From Streptomyces sp. Isolate_45 (GTDB taxonomy: Bacteria; Actinomycetota; Actinomycetes; Streptomycetales; Streptomycetaceae), in the NCBI RefSeq assembly GCF_024721315.2, contig NZ_JANFAK020000003.1, positions 1 to 64,000 on the forward strand: a DNA stretch of 64,000 nucleotides, in the 5' to 3' direction. Shown one piece after another: positions 40,779-48,907 of this stretch. The position numbers and the translations under genes are program-made. The notes below the pieces were generated by a model, which saw only the letters and a program-made list of their open reading frames with translations, had not been told where the DNA came from and ran no database searches. Each line of letters opens with the position of its first letter. Within the stretch, counting starts at the first letter, position 1.

Positions 40779-42014
40779 ATGCCGCGGACCGTATGGCTGC
40801 TGGTGGGGGCCCGGGCGATCAACCGGCTCGGAGCCTTCTCCCTGCCCTTCCTGACCGTCCTCATCAGCACCGACTTCGGCGCGAGCGCCACGACCGCCGG
40901 CGTGCTCTCGGCCGCCTTCGGCCTCGCGACGATCCCCTCCCGGCTCGCCGGAGGCCGCCTCGCGGTCCGCCTCGGGCGTCGGCGCACCATGGTGCTCGGG
41001 CTCACCGGATGCGCCCTCGCACAGCTGGGCATCGCCGCCGCCGGCTCGCTCGCCGCGGTGGCGCTCTTCGCGGTGCTGCTGGGCCTGGCCTTCGAACTGT
41101 ACGAACCGCCCAGCCAGGGGATGATCGCCGACGCGGTCGGCCCCGCCGACCGGGTGCGCGCGTACGGCCTCCTCAACACCGCGCTCGCCATCGGCGGCAC
41201 GGGAGCGGGCCTGATCGCGGCGGGCCTCGGTCGGTGGGACCTGCGCTGGCTGTTCGTCGTCGACGCGCTGACCTGCCTCGTCTGCGCCCTGGTCCTCCAG
41301 CTGGTCCTCCCCGCCGACCACCTCCGGCCGAAGGCGCCGACCACCGGGCCCGCGGGCGCGGGCGGGCAGGGGGGCGCGGCGAGTCCCTGGCGGGACCGCG
41401 CGCTGTGCGCCATGTTCGGTGCCGGGACCGTCTTCGCCCTCGTCACCATGCAAATCATGATCGCGCTGCCGCTCAGTCTGGACCGTCGGGGCCTGGAACC
41501 CGCCGACGCCGGACTGCTGTTCACCACCTCGGCCGTGACCGTCGTGGCCGCGCAGCCCGCGCTGCGCCTGCGCCGCCTCGCCGAACTCCCCGATTCCGCC
41601 GCCCTGGCCCTGGGCTACGTCCTCATGGCGGCCGGACTGGCCGGGTACGCCGTCGCGCACACCCTGCCCGCGTTCACCGCGTCCACGGTGCTCTGGAGCC
41701 TGGGCGACGTGCTGCTCCTGGGCCGGGCGCTGAGCGTGGTCGCGGAACTGGCCCCGCCCGGCGCCACCGACCGCTACCTCGCCGCGTACGGCATCAGCTG
41801 GGGCATCGCCACGGTGCTGGCCCCGGTGACCTCGACCCAGGCGCTCGAACACGCCGGCGTGGCCGTGCTGTGGGCCGCCACCGCGGGCCTCTGCCTCGCC
41901 CTCGCGGCCGCCCAACTGCTCGTCGTCGACACCCTCATCGGACGAACGCGGCGGTCACGGGCGCCCGGCCCCGATCACTCCCCGGAGGCGACCGGGCAGG
42001 TCAGTCGGACGTGA
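40779..42014 (+). CDS. MFS transporter
   Basis: 411 residues, about 12 TM helices. ATG at 40779 chosen because GAGGGG lies 8 nt upstream; a GTG three codons earlier overlaps that site. Motif A between TM2 and TM3 reads 'GGRLAVRLGRRRTMVLGL', as in drug-efflux MFS proteins. The central loop after TM6 is Pro/Gly-rich. A charged 'FELYEPPSQGMIADAV' segment is typical of the YfkF/MdtH-like efflux group. Divergent from the CGNR gene, so an efflux unit under CGNR control is plausible. Confidence 0.9.
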   Translation: MPRTVWLLVGARAINRLGAFSLPFLTVLISTDFGASATTAGVLSAAFGLATIPSRLAGGRLAVRLGRRRTMVLGLTGCALAQLGIAAAGSLAAVALFAVLLGLAFELYEPPSQGMIADAVGPADRVRAYGLLNTALAIGGTGAGLIAAGLGRWDLRWLFVVDALTCLVCALVLQLVLPADHLRPKAPTTGPAGAGGQGGAASPWRDRALCAMFGAGTVFALVTMQIMIALPLSLDRRGLEPADAGLLFTTSAVTVVAAQPALRLRRLAELPDSAALALGYVLMAAGLAGYAVAHTLPAFTASTVLWSLGDVLLLGRALSVVAELAPPGATDRYLAAYGISWGIATVLAPVTSTQALEHAGVAVLWAATAGLCLALAAAQLLVVDTLIGRTRRSRAPGPDHSPEATGQVSRT

Positions 42015-42393
42015 ACAGCTCCTGTCGTACGCCGTCCAGGACGAACCCGTTGTCGAAGCGCACGCGGACCGTGACGAGCGGGCCGCGCTCCTGATGGGCG
42101 GTCCACTCCGGCTCCAGGGCGGCGATCTGCTCCTCCAGACGCCGCTTGCTCTCCGTGGGCATGTCGCGGCCGAAGGAGTCGAGGAGGGACGTGAGGCGCT
42201 GGTACTCGCGCACGCCCTTGCTCCCGTCCCGGTCCTCGACCACGCGCTCGACGGTGCCCTCGGTGCCCGCCGCGAGCAACAAGGACCCGTGGAAGGCGCC
42301 CGGCGGCGTCGGGGAGCCGTCCGTCGGCGCGAGCGAATCGATCAGCGTCGCGTCGTCCGCCAGTCGTACCCGCCCGCCTTCTGTCAGGGTCAT
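42001..42393 (-). CDS. conserved hypothetical protein
   Basis: 130 residues; the ATG at 42393 has GAAG upstream, while an upstream GTG frame to 42426 is less likely. The protein is soluble: 'GRVRLADDATLIDSLAPTDG', 'SLLLAAGTEGTVERVVEDRD', a charged helix 'MPTESKRRLEEQIAALEPEW', and a beta-like C-terminus 'VTVRVRFDNGFVLDGVRQELF'. The small beta-barrel-like ends with a helical centre suggest an SH3-like fold, but no family is recognised. Its 3' end overlaps the convergent MFS gene by 14 bp. Confidence 0.7.
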   Translation of the reverse strand: MTLTEGGRVRLADDATLIDSLAPTDGSPTPPGAFHGSLLLAAGTEGTVERVVEDRDGSKGVREYQRLTSLLDSFGRDMPTESKRRLEEQIAALEPEWTAHQERGPLVTVRVRFDNGFVLDGVRQELFTSD

Positions 42394-42444
42394 CGCTTCT
42401 TCATCCCTCGGATCGGTACGGGCCACCCGCCCGGGCCCCGGTTG

Positions 42445-43365
42445 TCAGTATCCCCGCAGGTCGGCTCCCGGTCGCGGCCGGGCCGGCGCCGCCTCCCGAC
42501 GGGGCCGGGCGCGGCGGCGCGTCATGGCGACGCCCACCAGCACGACCGCCATGCCGACGACGATCCTCGGGTTCAGTTCCTCGCCCAGGACCACCGCTCC
42601 CAGGACCACGGACACCACGGGCAGCAGGTAGCCCACGGTCGCCGCGTTGGTCGCGCCCTCGTCCGCGATGATCCTGTACGTCAGGTAGAAGGTGAGACCG
42701 GTGGCGAACAGTCCCAGTACGACGACGGCGACCAGGGCCCGTGGTTCGGCCCGCACCGGCGTGAGGCCCCCGAAGGGCAGGGTCAAGGTGGTGAGCGCCG
42801 TCGCGGCGATCAGCTGGGACGCGGCCAGCGGCAGCGTGGGGATGCCGCGCCCCACCAGGTGTCGCCCCATGTGGACGAACGCGACCGCGTAGCTCGCGGC
42901 GGCCCCCACGATCGCGAGCGCGCCCCAGCCCACGAGACCGGACCGCTCCCACGGCGCGAAGATCAGCGCCGTCCCCGCGAATCCGGCCAGCAGGCCGACC
43001 ACGCGCACGGCGTGCAGGGGCCGTTCGCCGCCGAGGGCCACGCCGAGCAGCAGCGACCACAGGGGAGTCGTCGCGTTCAGCACCCCGGCCGCCCCGGAGT
43101 CGATCGTCTGCTGGCCGATGCCGAACAGGACGAAGGGCAGGGCGTTGCAGAAGAACGCGGCCACCACGAGGCGGCCCCAGACGGCCGGTTCCCGGGGCAG
43201 GCGCTGCCCCCTCGCGCGGCACAGGATCCACAGCAGGCCCGCACCGAGCGCGCAGCGGATCAAGGTGACCTGGACCGGTGTGAAGGCGTCCAGGGACAGT
43301 TCGATCCACAGGAAGGTCGATCCCCACAACAGCGAGAGCACGGCCACCCGTACGGCACTGGTCAT
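42445..43365 (-). CDS. DMT-family (EamA) transporter
   Basis: 306 residues, ten hydrophobic helices in two EamA repeats. 'LLWGSTFLWIELSLDAFTPVQVTLIRC' (in part) opens repeat 1, and 'GATNAATVGYLLPVVSVVLGAVVLGEELN' (in part) is the conserved end of repeat 2. The ATG has GGAG and AGGA upstream. The C-terminal 25 residues are Arg/Pro-rich and cytoplasmic. Divergent from a LysR regulator 101 bp away, the usual arrangement for exporters controlled by that regulator. Confidence 0.92.
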   Translation of the reverse strand: MTSAVRVAVLSLLWGSTFLWIELSLDAFTPVQVTLIRCALGAGLLWILCRARGQRLPREPAVWGRLVVAAFFCNALPFVLFGIGQQTIDSGAAGVLNATTPLWSLLLGVALGGERPLHAVRVVGLLAGFAGTALIFAPWERSGLVGWGALAIVGAAASYAVAFVHMGRHLVGRGIPTLPLAASQLIAATALTTLTLPFGGLTPVRAEPRALVAVVVLGLFATGLTFYLTYRIIADEGATNAATVGYLLPVVSVVLGAVVLGEELNPRIVVGMAVVLVGVAMTRRRARPRREAAPARPRPGADLRGY

Positions 43366-43453
43366 TCCTCTGTCTCCCTCCGCCGATCGTTTCTCCTCAG
43401 AACGGTGCCGCAGTCGATTCGACAGGACAAGCAAAGGATCATGCACCTACCGT

Positions 43454-43459
43454 TAACCT
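43454..43459 (+). promoter_or_regulatory. -10 box TAACCT of a probable leaderless LysR transcript
   Basis: TAACCT ends 7 nt before the ATG of the LysR gene, with no ribosome binding site between them. Confidence 0.45.
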
Positions 43460-43466
43460 GTGCTAC

Positions 43467-44354
43467 ATGCTTGATGTGCGACGGATGCAGGTCCTCAGGG
43501 CGGTCATCACGAGTGGTTCGGTCACGGCTGCGGCCGGCCACCTCGGCTACACCCCCTCCGCGGTGAGCCAACAGGTGGCCGCTCTGGAGAAACAGGCCGG
43601 GACCGCCCTGCTGGAACGGGTCGGCCGCGGCGTGCGGCCCACGGCGGCCGGCCGGCTGCTCGCCGAACACGCGGAGATCATCGGTCAGGACATCGCGGCG
43701 GCGGAGGCCGCCCTCGCCGACCTGCGCGCGGGGCACACCGGCCGGGTGGGGGTCCGCTACTTCGCCTCCGCGGGCGCCGCGCTGGTGGCACCCGCCCTGA
43801 TCGGCCTGCGCCGTGCCCATCCCCGGGTTCGGATCGACCTCAGGCTGGCCGATCCGGCCGCCCCGCTCCACGAGGTGGAGCAGGGCCGGGCGGACCTCGC
43901 GCTCGCCGTCGGGCCGGACCCCCGCCCGTACGAGGGCGTGCGCCTGGTCCACCTGCACGACGACCCGTACGACGTGATCCTCCCCGCGCACCACCCCCTC
44001 GCCGACCGGGAGGAGGTCGACCTGATCGACCTCGCCGGGGAACCGTGGGTCGGCAGCGAACCGCCCGGCCCCTGCCTGGACGCCGTGCTCACCGCGTGCT
44101 CCGCGGCCGGCTTCAGCCCCGGCTTCGCCGTCGAGAGCGAGGACTACGCCACCGCGCAGGGCTTCGTCGCCGCCGGCCTGGGCGTCGCCCTGATGCCGCG
44201 GATGGCGCTGGGGAGCGCCCATCCGGGAGTACTCGTACGCCCGGTGCGCAACCCGCGGCCCCTGCGCAGGATCCACGTGGCCGTCCGGGAGGTCTCGCTC
44301 GCCCGACCCGCCGTACGCGACCTCCTCGACGCCCTCCGCGACGCGGTGGGCTGA
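43467..44354 (+). CDS. LysR-family transcriptional regulator
   Basis: 295 residues. N-terminal winged helix 'RMQVLRAVITSGSVTAAAGHLGYTPSAVSQQVAALEKQ' (read in part) is textbook LysR. The effector domain starts 'GVRYFASAGAALVAPALIGL' and ends with the 'YATAQGFVAAGLGVALMPRMAL' segment. It is divergent from the EamA transporter gene and probably activates or represses it in response to the exported metabolite. Confidence 0.93.
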   Translation: MLDVRRMQVLRAVITSGSVTAAAGHLGYTPSAVSQQVAALEKQAGTALLERVGRGVRPTAAGRLLAEHAEIIGQDIAAAEAALADLRAGHTGRVGVRYFASAGAALVAPALIGLRRAHPRVRIDLRLADPAAPLHEVEQGRADLALAVGPDPRPYEGVRLVHLHDDPYDVILPAHHPLADREEVDLIDLAGEPWVGSEPPGPCLDAVLTACSAAGFSPGFAVESEDYATAQGFVAAGLGVALMPRMALGSAHPGVLVRPVRNPRPLRRIHVAVREVSLARPAVRDLLDALRDAVG

Positions 44355-44466
44355 CCCCGGACCGCCGGGTCGGGGCCATGGGTCTGGACGGGGGAACGGC
44401 CGGAGCCGGGCGGGCCCCGCGCGGTGTCGTGGCGGGGAGCCGCGCCGGGTGCGGTGAGGATCGGGC

Positions 44467-45333
44467 ATGGGCTTCGTACTGCCGGTCCTCTTCGCGCTGT
44501 TCGCGGCGCTCAGCAACGCCCTCGCCACCGTCCTCCAGCGGCGGGCCGCGCTCACCGTGCCGCAGAGCGACGGCTTCCGGTTCGGCCTCGTCCTGGACCT
44601 GCTGAAGCGGCCGCTGTGGATCGGCGGGATCCTGGCGGTGATCGCCGCCGGTGTCGGACAGGCCGTGGCGCTCGCGACGGGCGCGCTGGCCCTCGTGCAG
44701 CCCCTGTTCGTCCTGGAACTGCCGCTCGCCCTGCTGATCGGCTCGCTGGTGGCGCGGAACCGGATGCCCGGGGTGGTGTGGCTCGCCGTCGCGGGCGTGG
44801 TGGCCGGGCTGGGGATCGTGCTGGTGGCTGCCTCGCCGGCGGGCAACCGGACGCACGTCCCGGTCGACCGCTGGCTCCTGGCCCTGGCCGCCTGCGCGGC
44901 GGCCGTGGCCGCACTGGCCGTGACCGGACTGCGCAGGCCGCCCGGCCGGATGCGGGCCGGCTGCCTCGGCGCGGCCACCGCCGTCTGCTACGCGCTCACC
45001 GCAGCCCTCATGAAGTCCTCCATGCACGTCCTCGACGAGGGCGGCCTCCGCGCCTTCCTGACCGCCTGGGAGACGTACGCCTTCGCAGCCTGCGGCGTCT
45101 GCGCCCTGCTGCTCCTCGAACACGCCATGCAGGGCGGCCCACTGGTCGCCTCGCAGCCCGCGCTGACCCTCGGCGACGCCGGCGTGAGCGTCGCCCTCGG
45201 GGTACTGCTCTACGAGGAACACCTGCGGGGCCATTGGTGGCTGCTGCCCCAGCTGCTGGGCCTCGTTCTGATCTGCGTCGGCGTGTTCGTGCTGGCCAGG
45301 GCCGGCGCGGAGGTCGAGGCGGACGGCCCCTGA
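44467..45333 (+). CDS. DMT-type membrane transporter
   Basis: 288 residues, 9-10 TM helices; ATG with GAGG upstream. The start 'LPVLFALFAALSNALATVLQRRAA' and 'AVALATGALALVQPLFVLELPLALLIG' (read in part) are typical of the actinomycete DMT/NIPA-like group. Charges between helices are few, and a short cytoplasmic tail ends 'EVEADGP'. The substrate is unknown. About 110 bp downstream of the LysR gene on the same strand, possibly separately transcribed. Confidence 0.85.
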   Translation: MGFVLPVLFALFAALSNALATVLQRRAALTVPQSDGFRFGLVLDLLKRPLWIGGILAVIAAGVGQAVALATGALALVQPLFVLELPLALLIGSLVARNRMPGVVWLAVAGVVAGLGIVLVAASPAGNRTHVPVDRWLLALAACAAAVAALAVTGLRRPPGRMRAGCLGAATAVCYALTAALMKSSMHVLDEGGLRAFLTAWETYAFAACGVCALLLLEHAMQGGPLVASQPALTLGDAGVSVALGVLLYEEHLRGHWWLLPQLLGLVLICVGVFVLARAGAEVEADGP

Positions 45334-45367
45334 GCCGCGGCCCCTGTCGCGAGGTTCCGGGAGCTGG

Positions 45368-45385
45368 TAGCTTGAACGTGTTCAA
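45368..45385. promoter_or_regulatory. palindromic operator overlapping a -10 box
   Basis: TTGAACGTGTTCAA (45372-45385) is a palindrome except for the central GT and overlaps TAGCTT (45368-45373), a plausible -10 box for the membrane protein/DUF2071 pair. Such sites are typical of TetR or MarR repressors; no such gene is adjacent. Confidence 0.55.
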
Positions 45386-45449
45386 TAATATTCCGGCGGG
45401 AAACGGCGGACGACCGCCCCGCCGGACCGGCCGAGCGAGGAACCCGCCC

Positions 45450-45884
45450 ATGAGCACAGGCCGCTGGCTCATCGTCAGCCTGCTGCGCCACGTCCTCACC
45501 ACCGTGGTGGGCTGGACGGCGGCCTCCCTCGTGCTGCCCGTCCTCGGGGACGGCCCCTTCATGCAGCAGCTGTGGGATGGGATGCGGGTGGGGCTGGTGA
45601 TGGTGCCGCTGATCGCCCTCGGGACCCTCTTCGTCCTCACCCTGCTGCACGAACGGCGCCTGGAACCGCCCGACGGCGGCGCGGCGCGGATCCGCGGCGG
45701 CTGGACACTGCTCCTCCCGCTCGCCCCCCTGTTCCCGGCGGCCCTCTTGGCCCCCCTCCAGTACGCGATCCTGCTGTGCGCGCAGGCCGTCTACGTCGTG
45801 TGGGTGTTGCCCCGCGAGGACTCCCGGGCCACGGCGCGGGACGGGGTGCCCGGACTTCCCGTCGCGGACGGCGGCCCGTGCTGA
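45450..45884 (+). CDS. small integral membrane protein
   Basis: 144 residues; GAGG 9 nt before the ATG. Four hydrophobic helices are predicted ('IVSLLRHVLTTVVGWTAASLVLPVL', in part; 'GMRVGLVMVPLIALGTLFVLTLL'; 'WTLLLPLAPLFPAALLAPLQ'; 'AILLCAQAVYVVWVLP'). No family is recognised. The last codons overlap the GTG of the DUF2071 gene by 7 bp, so the two are cotranslated. Confidence 0.75.
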   Translation: MSTGRWLIVSLLRHVLTTVVGWTAASLVLPVLGDGPFMQQLWDGMRVGLVMVPLIALGTLFVLTLLHERRLEPPDGGAARIRGGWTLLLPLAPLFPAALLAPLQYAILLCAQAVYVVWVLPREDSRATARDGVPGLPVADGGPC

Positions 45885-46654
45885 GCGGGAGCGGGCCCCG
45901 CCCGCGCGAAGGCACGCCGGAGCCGGTCACCCCCGACGCCCCGGCCGCCGTACCCAGGCCCCTGTTCACCCAGCAGTGGCTCGACCTCACGTTCATCCAC
46001 TGGGCCGTCGCGCCGGACGTGGTCGCCGGACTCATGCCGCGGGGCGCGGTCCCCGACACCCGGGACGGGCTCACCTACGTCGGGCTCGTCGCCTTCCGCA
46101 TGCACAGGGTGGGGCTGCTGGGACTGCCCGGGGTGCCGTACCTCGGGTCCTTCCCCGAGACCAACGTTCGGCTGTACTCCCGCGACGCGCAGGGGCGGCG
46201 CGGCGTCGTGTTCCGCTCCATGGACGCGTCCCGGCTGATCCCCGTCGTGGCGGGGCGGTTGGGGTTCCGGCTGCCCTACCTGTGGTCGCGGATGGCCCTT
46301 CGGGCCGAGGGCGACACCGTCCATTACACGAGCTCCCGGCGCCTGCCCGGCCCGCGCGGGGCGTCCAGCCGGATCACCGTGCGCACCGGTGCCCGCATCG
46401 AGGAACCCACCGAACTGGAACACTTCCTCACCGCCCGGTGGGGCATGCACAACGCGTTCCCGGGCGGCGCCGGATACCTGTCCAACGAGCATCCCCGCTG
46501 GCCCCTGTACCGCGCCGAGCTGATCACCTGCGAGGAGAACCTCGTCGCCGCGGCCGGCATCCCGACTCCCGAGGGCGCCCCGGTCAGCGTGCTCTACTCA
46601 CCCGGCGTCCCGGTCCGCCTCGGCCGACCCTCCCGCACGCCCGCCGGGACCTGA
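45878..46654 (+). CDS. YqjF/DUF2071 family protein
   Basis: 258 residues from GTG overlapping the membrane protein gene. The family pattern is clear: 'PLFTQQWLDLTFIHWAVAPDVV', in part, 'GLTYVGLVAFRMHRVGLLGLP', 'SFPETNVRLYSRDAQGRRGVVF' and 'FLTARWGMHNAFPGGAGYLSNEH' (in part). DUF2071 proteins are common in actinomycetes and Bacillus (YqjF); biochemical function is unknown, with a lipocalin- or acetoacetate decarboxylase-like barrel proposed for relatives. Ends 2 bp before the convergent sugar-binding protein gene. Confidence 0.88.
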   Translation: MLSGSGPRPREGTPEPVTPDAPAAVPRPLFTQQWLDLTFIHWAVAPDVVAGLMPRGAVPDTRDGLTYVGLVAFRMHRVGLLGLPGVPYLGSFPETNVRLYSRDAQGRRGVVFRSMDASRLIPVVAGRLGFRLPYLWSRMALRAEGDTVHYTSSRRLPGPRGASSRITVRTGARIEEPTELEHFLTARWGMHNAFPGGAGYLSNEHPRWPLYRAELITCEENLVAAAGIPTPEGAPVSVLYSPGVPVRLGRPSRTPAGT

Positions 46655-46656
46655 CC

Positions 46657-47802
46657 TCACCTCCCCCAGATCTTCCGGTACGCCTCGCGGTAGCCCGGCG
46701 GATCCCAGGACGTGGCACCGCGACTGTTGGCGGCCGTGGAGATGTGGACGGGGGCGACGTAACCGCTGGGGGGCCGACCTGCGAAGGCCCGGTTGAACTC
46801 GTCGACGATCTGCCAGCCCTGCTGGGACAACGGCTCGGGCACGGTGGCGGCCTGGAACTGCTCGCTGTCGATCCGCTGGAACGCCGACGGGTCGCCGTCC
46901 CCCGCGCCGATGTTGAACGGCGGCCCGGACCCCGGCTTGCCGGCGGCGCGGAAGGCCGGGGCCGCGTCGTCGAAGTAGAGGTCGTTGATCGCGACGGAGT
47001 GGGTCCACCGGTCCCCGAAGCGCGACAGGAGGGAGGACACCTCCTGCGGCGTGCGGGTACTCGCGTCGGGGATCGGAATGTTCTCGTACGACAGGACCTC
47101 CACACCGGCGCAGGTGGCGAGCTCCTTCTGGATCAGCTCCGACTTGTTCCTGGCGAACGGGATGGAGTCGTCGGTGAAGAGGACGACCCCGGCGTTCCCC
47201 CGCGCCCCGGCGATGACCCAGTCCGCGCTGATCCTCGCGACGTCCTCCACCTTCGTGGTGACGTTCGTCAGCAGACCGGCCTCCTCGCTCGGCCCGGGCG
47301 TGCCCACGGCGTGCCAGCCCACGAGCGGGATGCCCGCCGCCCGGGCCCGCGCCACCTGCTGGGAGGTCAGCTCGGGGTCGAAGCCGCCGATGACGATGCC
47401 CGACGGTTTGAGGGTGACGGCCTGGCTGAGCGCCGCCTGGATGCCCGCCGGCGTGCCCTCCCCGTCGATCACCCGGACCTTCCAGCCAATGGTCCGCGCG
47501 GCGTCCTGGAGCCCCTTCGCGACGCCCGCGACGCCGGGGTTGGTCATGGTCTGCGCGACGTAGACGAGGGTCTTGCCCGCAACCGCGGCGGGCCCACTGG
47601 TGGGGCCGTTCCAGGAGGCGTCGCCGTTCTCGGCCTGCCGAACGGCGGCCTGCGCCCGCGCGAGGCTCGCGGGACAGCCGTCCTGCGGTGAGGCGGTGCC
47701 GGTGCCGGCCCGCGGGCCGCCGCCCCCGCAGCCGGCCACGAGGGCGACGGCCGCCGTCAGCAGGGCTGCGGTCCTGGCGCTGGACTTGCGGTTCGGGTGC
47801 AC
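46657..47802 (-). CDS. sugar-type ABC transporter substrate-binding lipoprotein
   Basis: 381 residues from GTG; AGGAG lies 5 nt upstream. Lipobox 'VALVAGCGG'. The mature part has the periplasmic-binding-protein type I (RbsB/XylF) fold: 'TLVYVAQTMTNPGVAGVAKGLQDAARTIGWKVRVIDGEG' (read in part), 'GIVIGGFDPELTSQQVARARAAGIP', in part, and 'GNAGVVLFTDDSIPFARNKSELIQ' (in part). It sits 40 bp after the permease gene in a ribose-class importer operon (ATPase, permease, binding protein). Confidence 0.9.
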   Translation of the reverse strand: MHPNRKSSARTAALLTAAVALVAGCGGGGPRAGTGTASPQDGCPASLARAQAAVRQAENGDASWNGPTSGPAAVAGKTLVYVAQTMTNPGVAGVAKGLQDAARTIGWKVRVIDGEGTPAGIQAALSQAVTLKPSGIVIGGFDPELTSQQVARARAAGIPLVGWHAVGTPGPSEEAGLLTNVTTKVEDVARISADWVIAGARGNAGVVLFTDDSIPFARNKSELIQKELATCAGVEVLSYENIPIPDASTRTPQEVSSLLSRFGDRWTHSVAINDLYFDDAAPAFRAAGKPGSGPPFNIGAGDGDPSAFQRIDSEQFQAATVPEPLSQQGWQIVDEFNRAFAGRPPSGYVAPVHISTAANSRGATSWDPPGYREAYRKIWGR

Positions 47803-47842
47803 GGAGCTCCTGACGAGGGTGTGCGTTCGAAGGGACAGGGGA

Positions 47843-48907
47843 TCAGGGCCGGCGGCCGTCGGCGGACGACGCGAAGTCCGGCTCGGCGGGCGGGCGGCCG
47901 GGCACCGGGGCACGGGGACGCAGGCGCCGGCGGGCGGACCAGCCGGCGAGGCCGACGGCGATGAGCAGGGTGGCCCCGTTGAACAACGGAGTGGCCCAGA
48001 ACTGGGCGCCGAGCTGGCCGATGCCGGCGAGACCGATGGCGAGGACCGCGACGGCGACGACGGTGCCGAGGGCGTTGGCCCGCCCGGGCCTGATCGTGGT
48101 GGATCCGAGCAGGGCGCCGACGAACGCGGGCAGCAGGTAGTCCAGCCCGACACTGGGGTTGCCGGTCTGCTGCTGCGCCGCCAGCAGGACGCCGGCGAAG
48201 CCGACGACCAGACCCGACCCGGCGAACGCGTAGACGCAGTAGCGGTGCGTCGGGATGCCGATGATGTCCGCGGCACGCGGGTTGGACCCGATGACGTACA
48301 GGTACCGGCCGGCCGGCAGCCGGTCCAACACCACCCAGAGGGCGGCCGCGACGGCCAGCACGTAAAAGGCGGGCAACGGCAGTCCGAGGAACCGGGAGTC
48401 GTAGAGGCCCGTGAAGGCGGCGGGCAGCCCGCCGGGGCCGGGGACGATCCGCGCCCCGTCCGTGATCCAGCCGGTGACCGCGTACATCATGCTGCCGGTG
48501 CCCAGGGTCGCGATGAAGGAGTCGATCCGCCCGAACTCGACGATGACACCGTTGAGGGCACCGACCACCCCGCCCCCGCACACCACCGCCAGGCAGGCGA
48601 GGGGCCAGGGCCAGCCCTCGGTGACGACGAGGTCCATCACCATGACGTGGGCCAGCCCGAGGCCGTAGCCGATGGACAGGTCGAACTTGCCCGTCGCGAT
48701 GGGGATGGTGGCGCCGAGGGCCAGGACGGCGGGGATCGCCTGGTTGGACAGGATCGAGGAGATGTTGTCCCGGGTGGGGAAGGTGCCCGGCAGGGTGACG
48801 GAGAAGACCACGAAGAGCACGACGGCCAGGCCCAGGAGGCCGTAGCTGCCGATGAAGTGCCCGCGCAGCCGCGCCGGCAGGGCTCGGGGAGGGAGGAAGG
48901 GGGTCAT
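47843..48907 (-). CDS. ribose-class sugar ABC transporter permease
   Basis: 354 residues; ATG overlaps the ATPase stop (ATGA). About ten TM helices; BPD_transp_2 signatures include 'DNISSILSNQAIPAVLALGATIPIATGKFDLSIGY' (read in part), 'GALNGVIVEFGRIDSFIATLGT', in part, and 'YLYVIGSNPRAADIIGIPT', the conserved cytoplasmic loop of RbsC-type permeases. The C-terminal 40 residues are Arg/Pro-rich. Confidence 0.92.
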   Translation of the reverse strand: MTPFLPPRALPARLRGHFIGSYGLLGLAVVLFVVFSVTLPGTFPTRDNISSILSNQAIPAVLALGATIPIATGKFDLSIGYGLGLAHVMVMDLVVTEGWPWPLACLAVVCGGGVVGALNGVIVEFGRIDSFIATLGTGSMMYAVTGWITDGARIVPGPGGLPAAFTGLYDSRFLGLPLPAFYVLAVAAALWVVLDRLPAGRYLYVIGSNPRAADIIGIPTHRYCVYAFAGSGLVVGFAGVLLAAQQQTGNPSVGLDYLLPAFVGALLGSTTIRPGRANALGTVVAVAVLAIGLAGIGQLGAQFWATPLFNGATLLIAVGLAGWSARRRLRPRAPVPGRPPAEPDFASSADGRRP

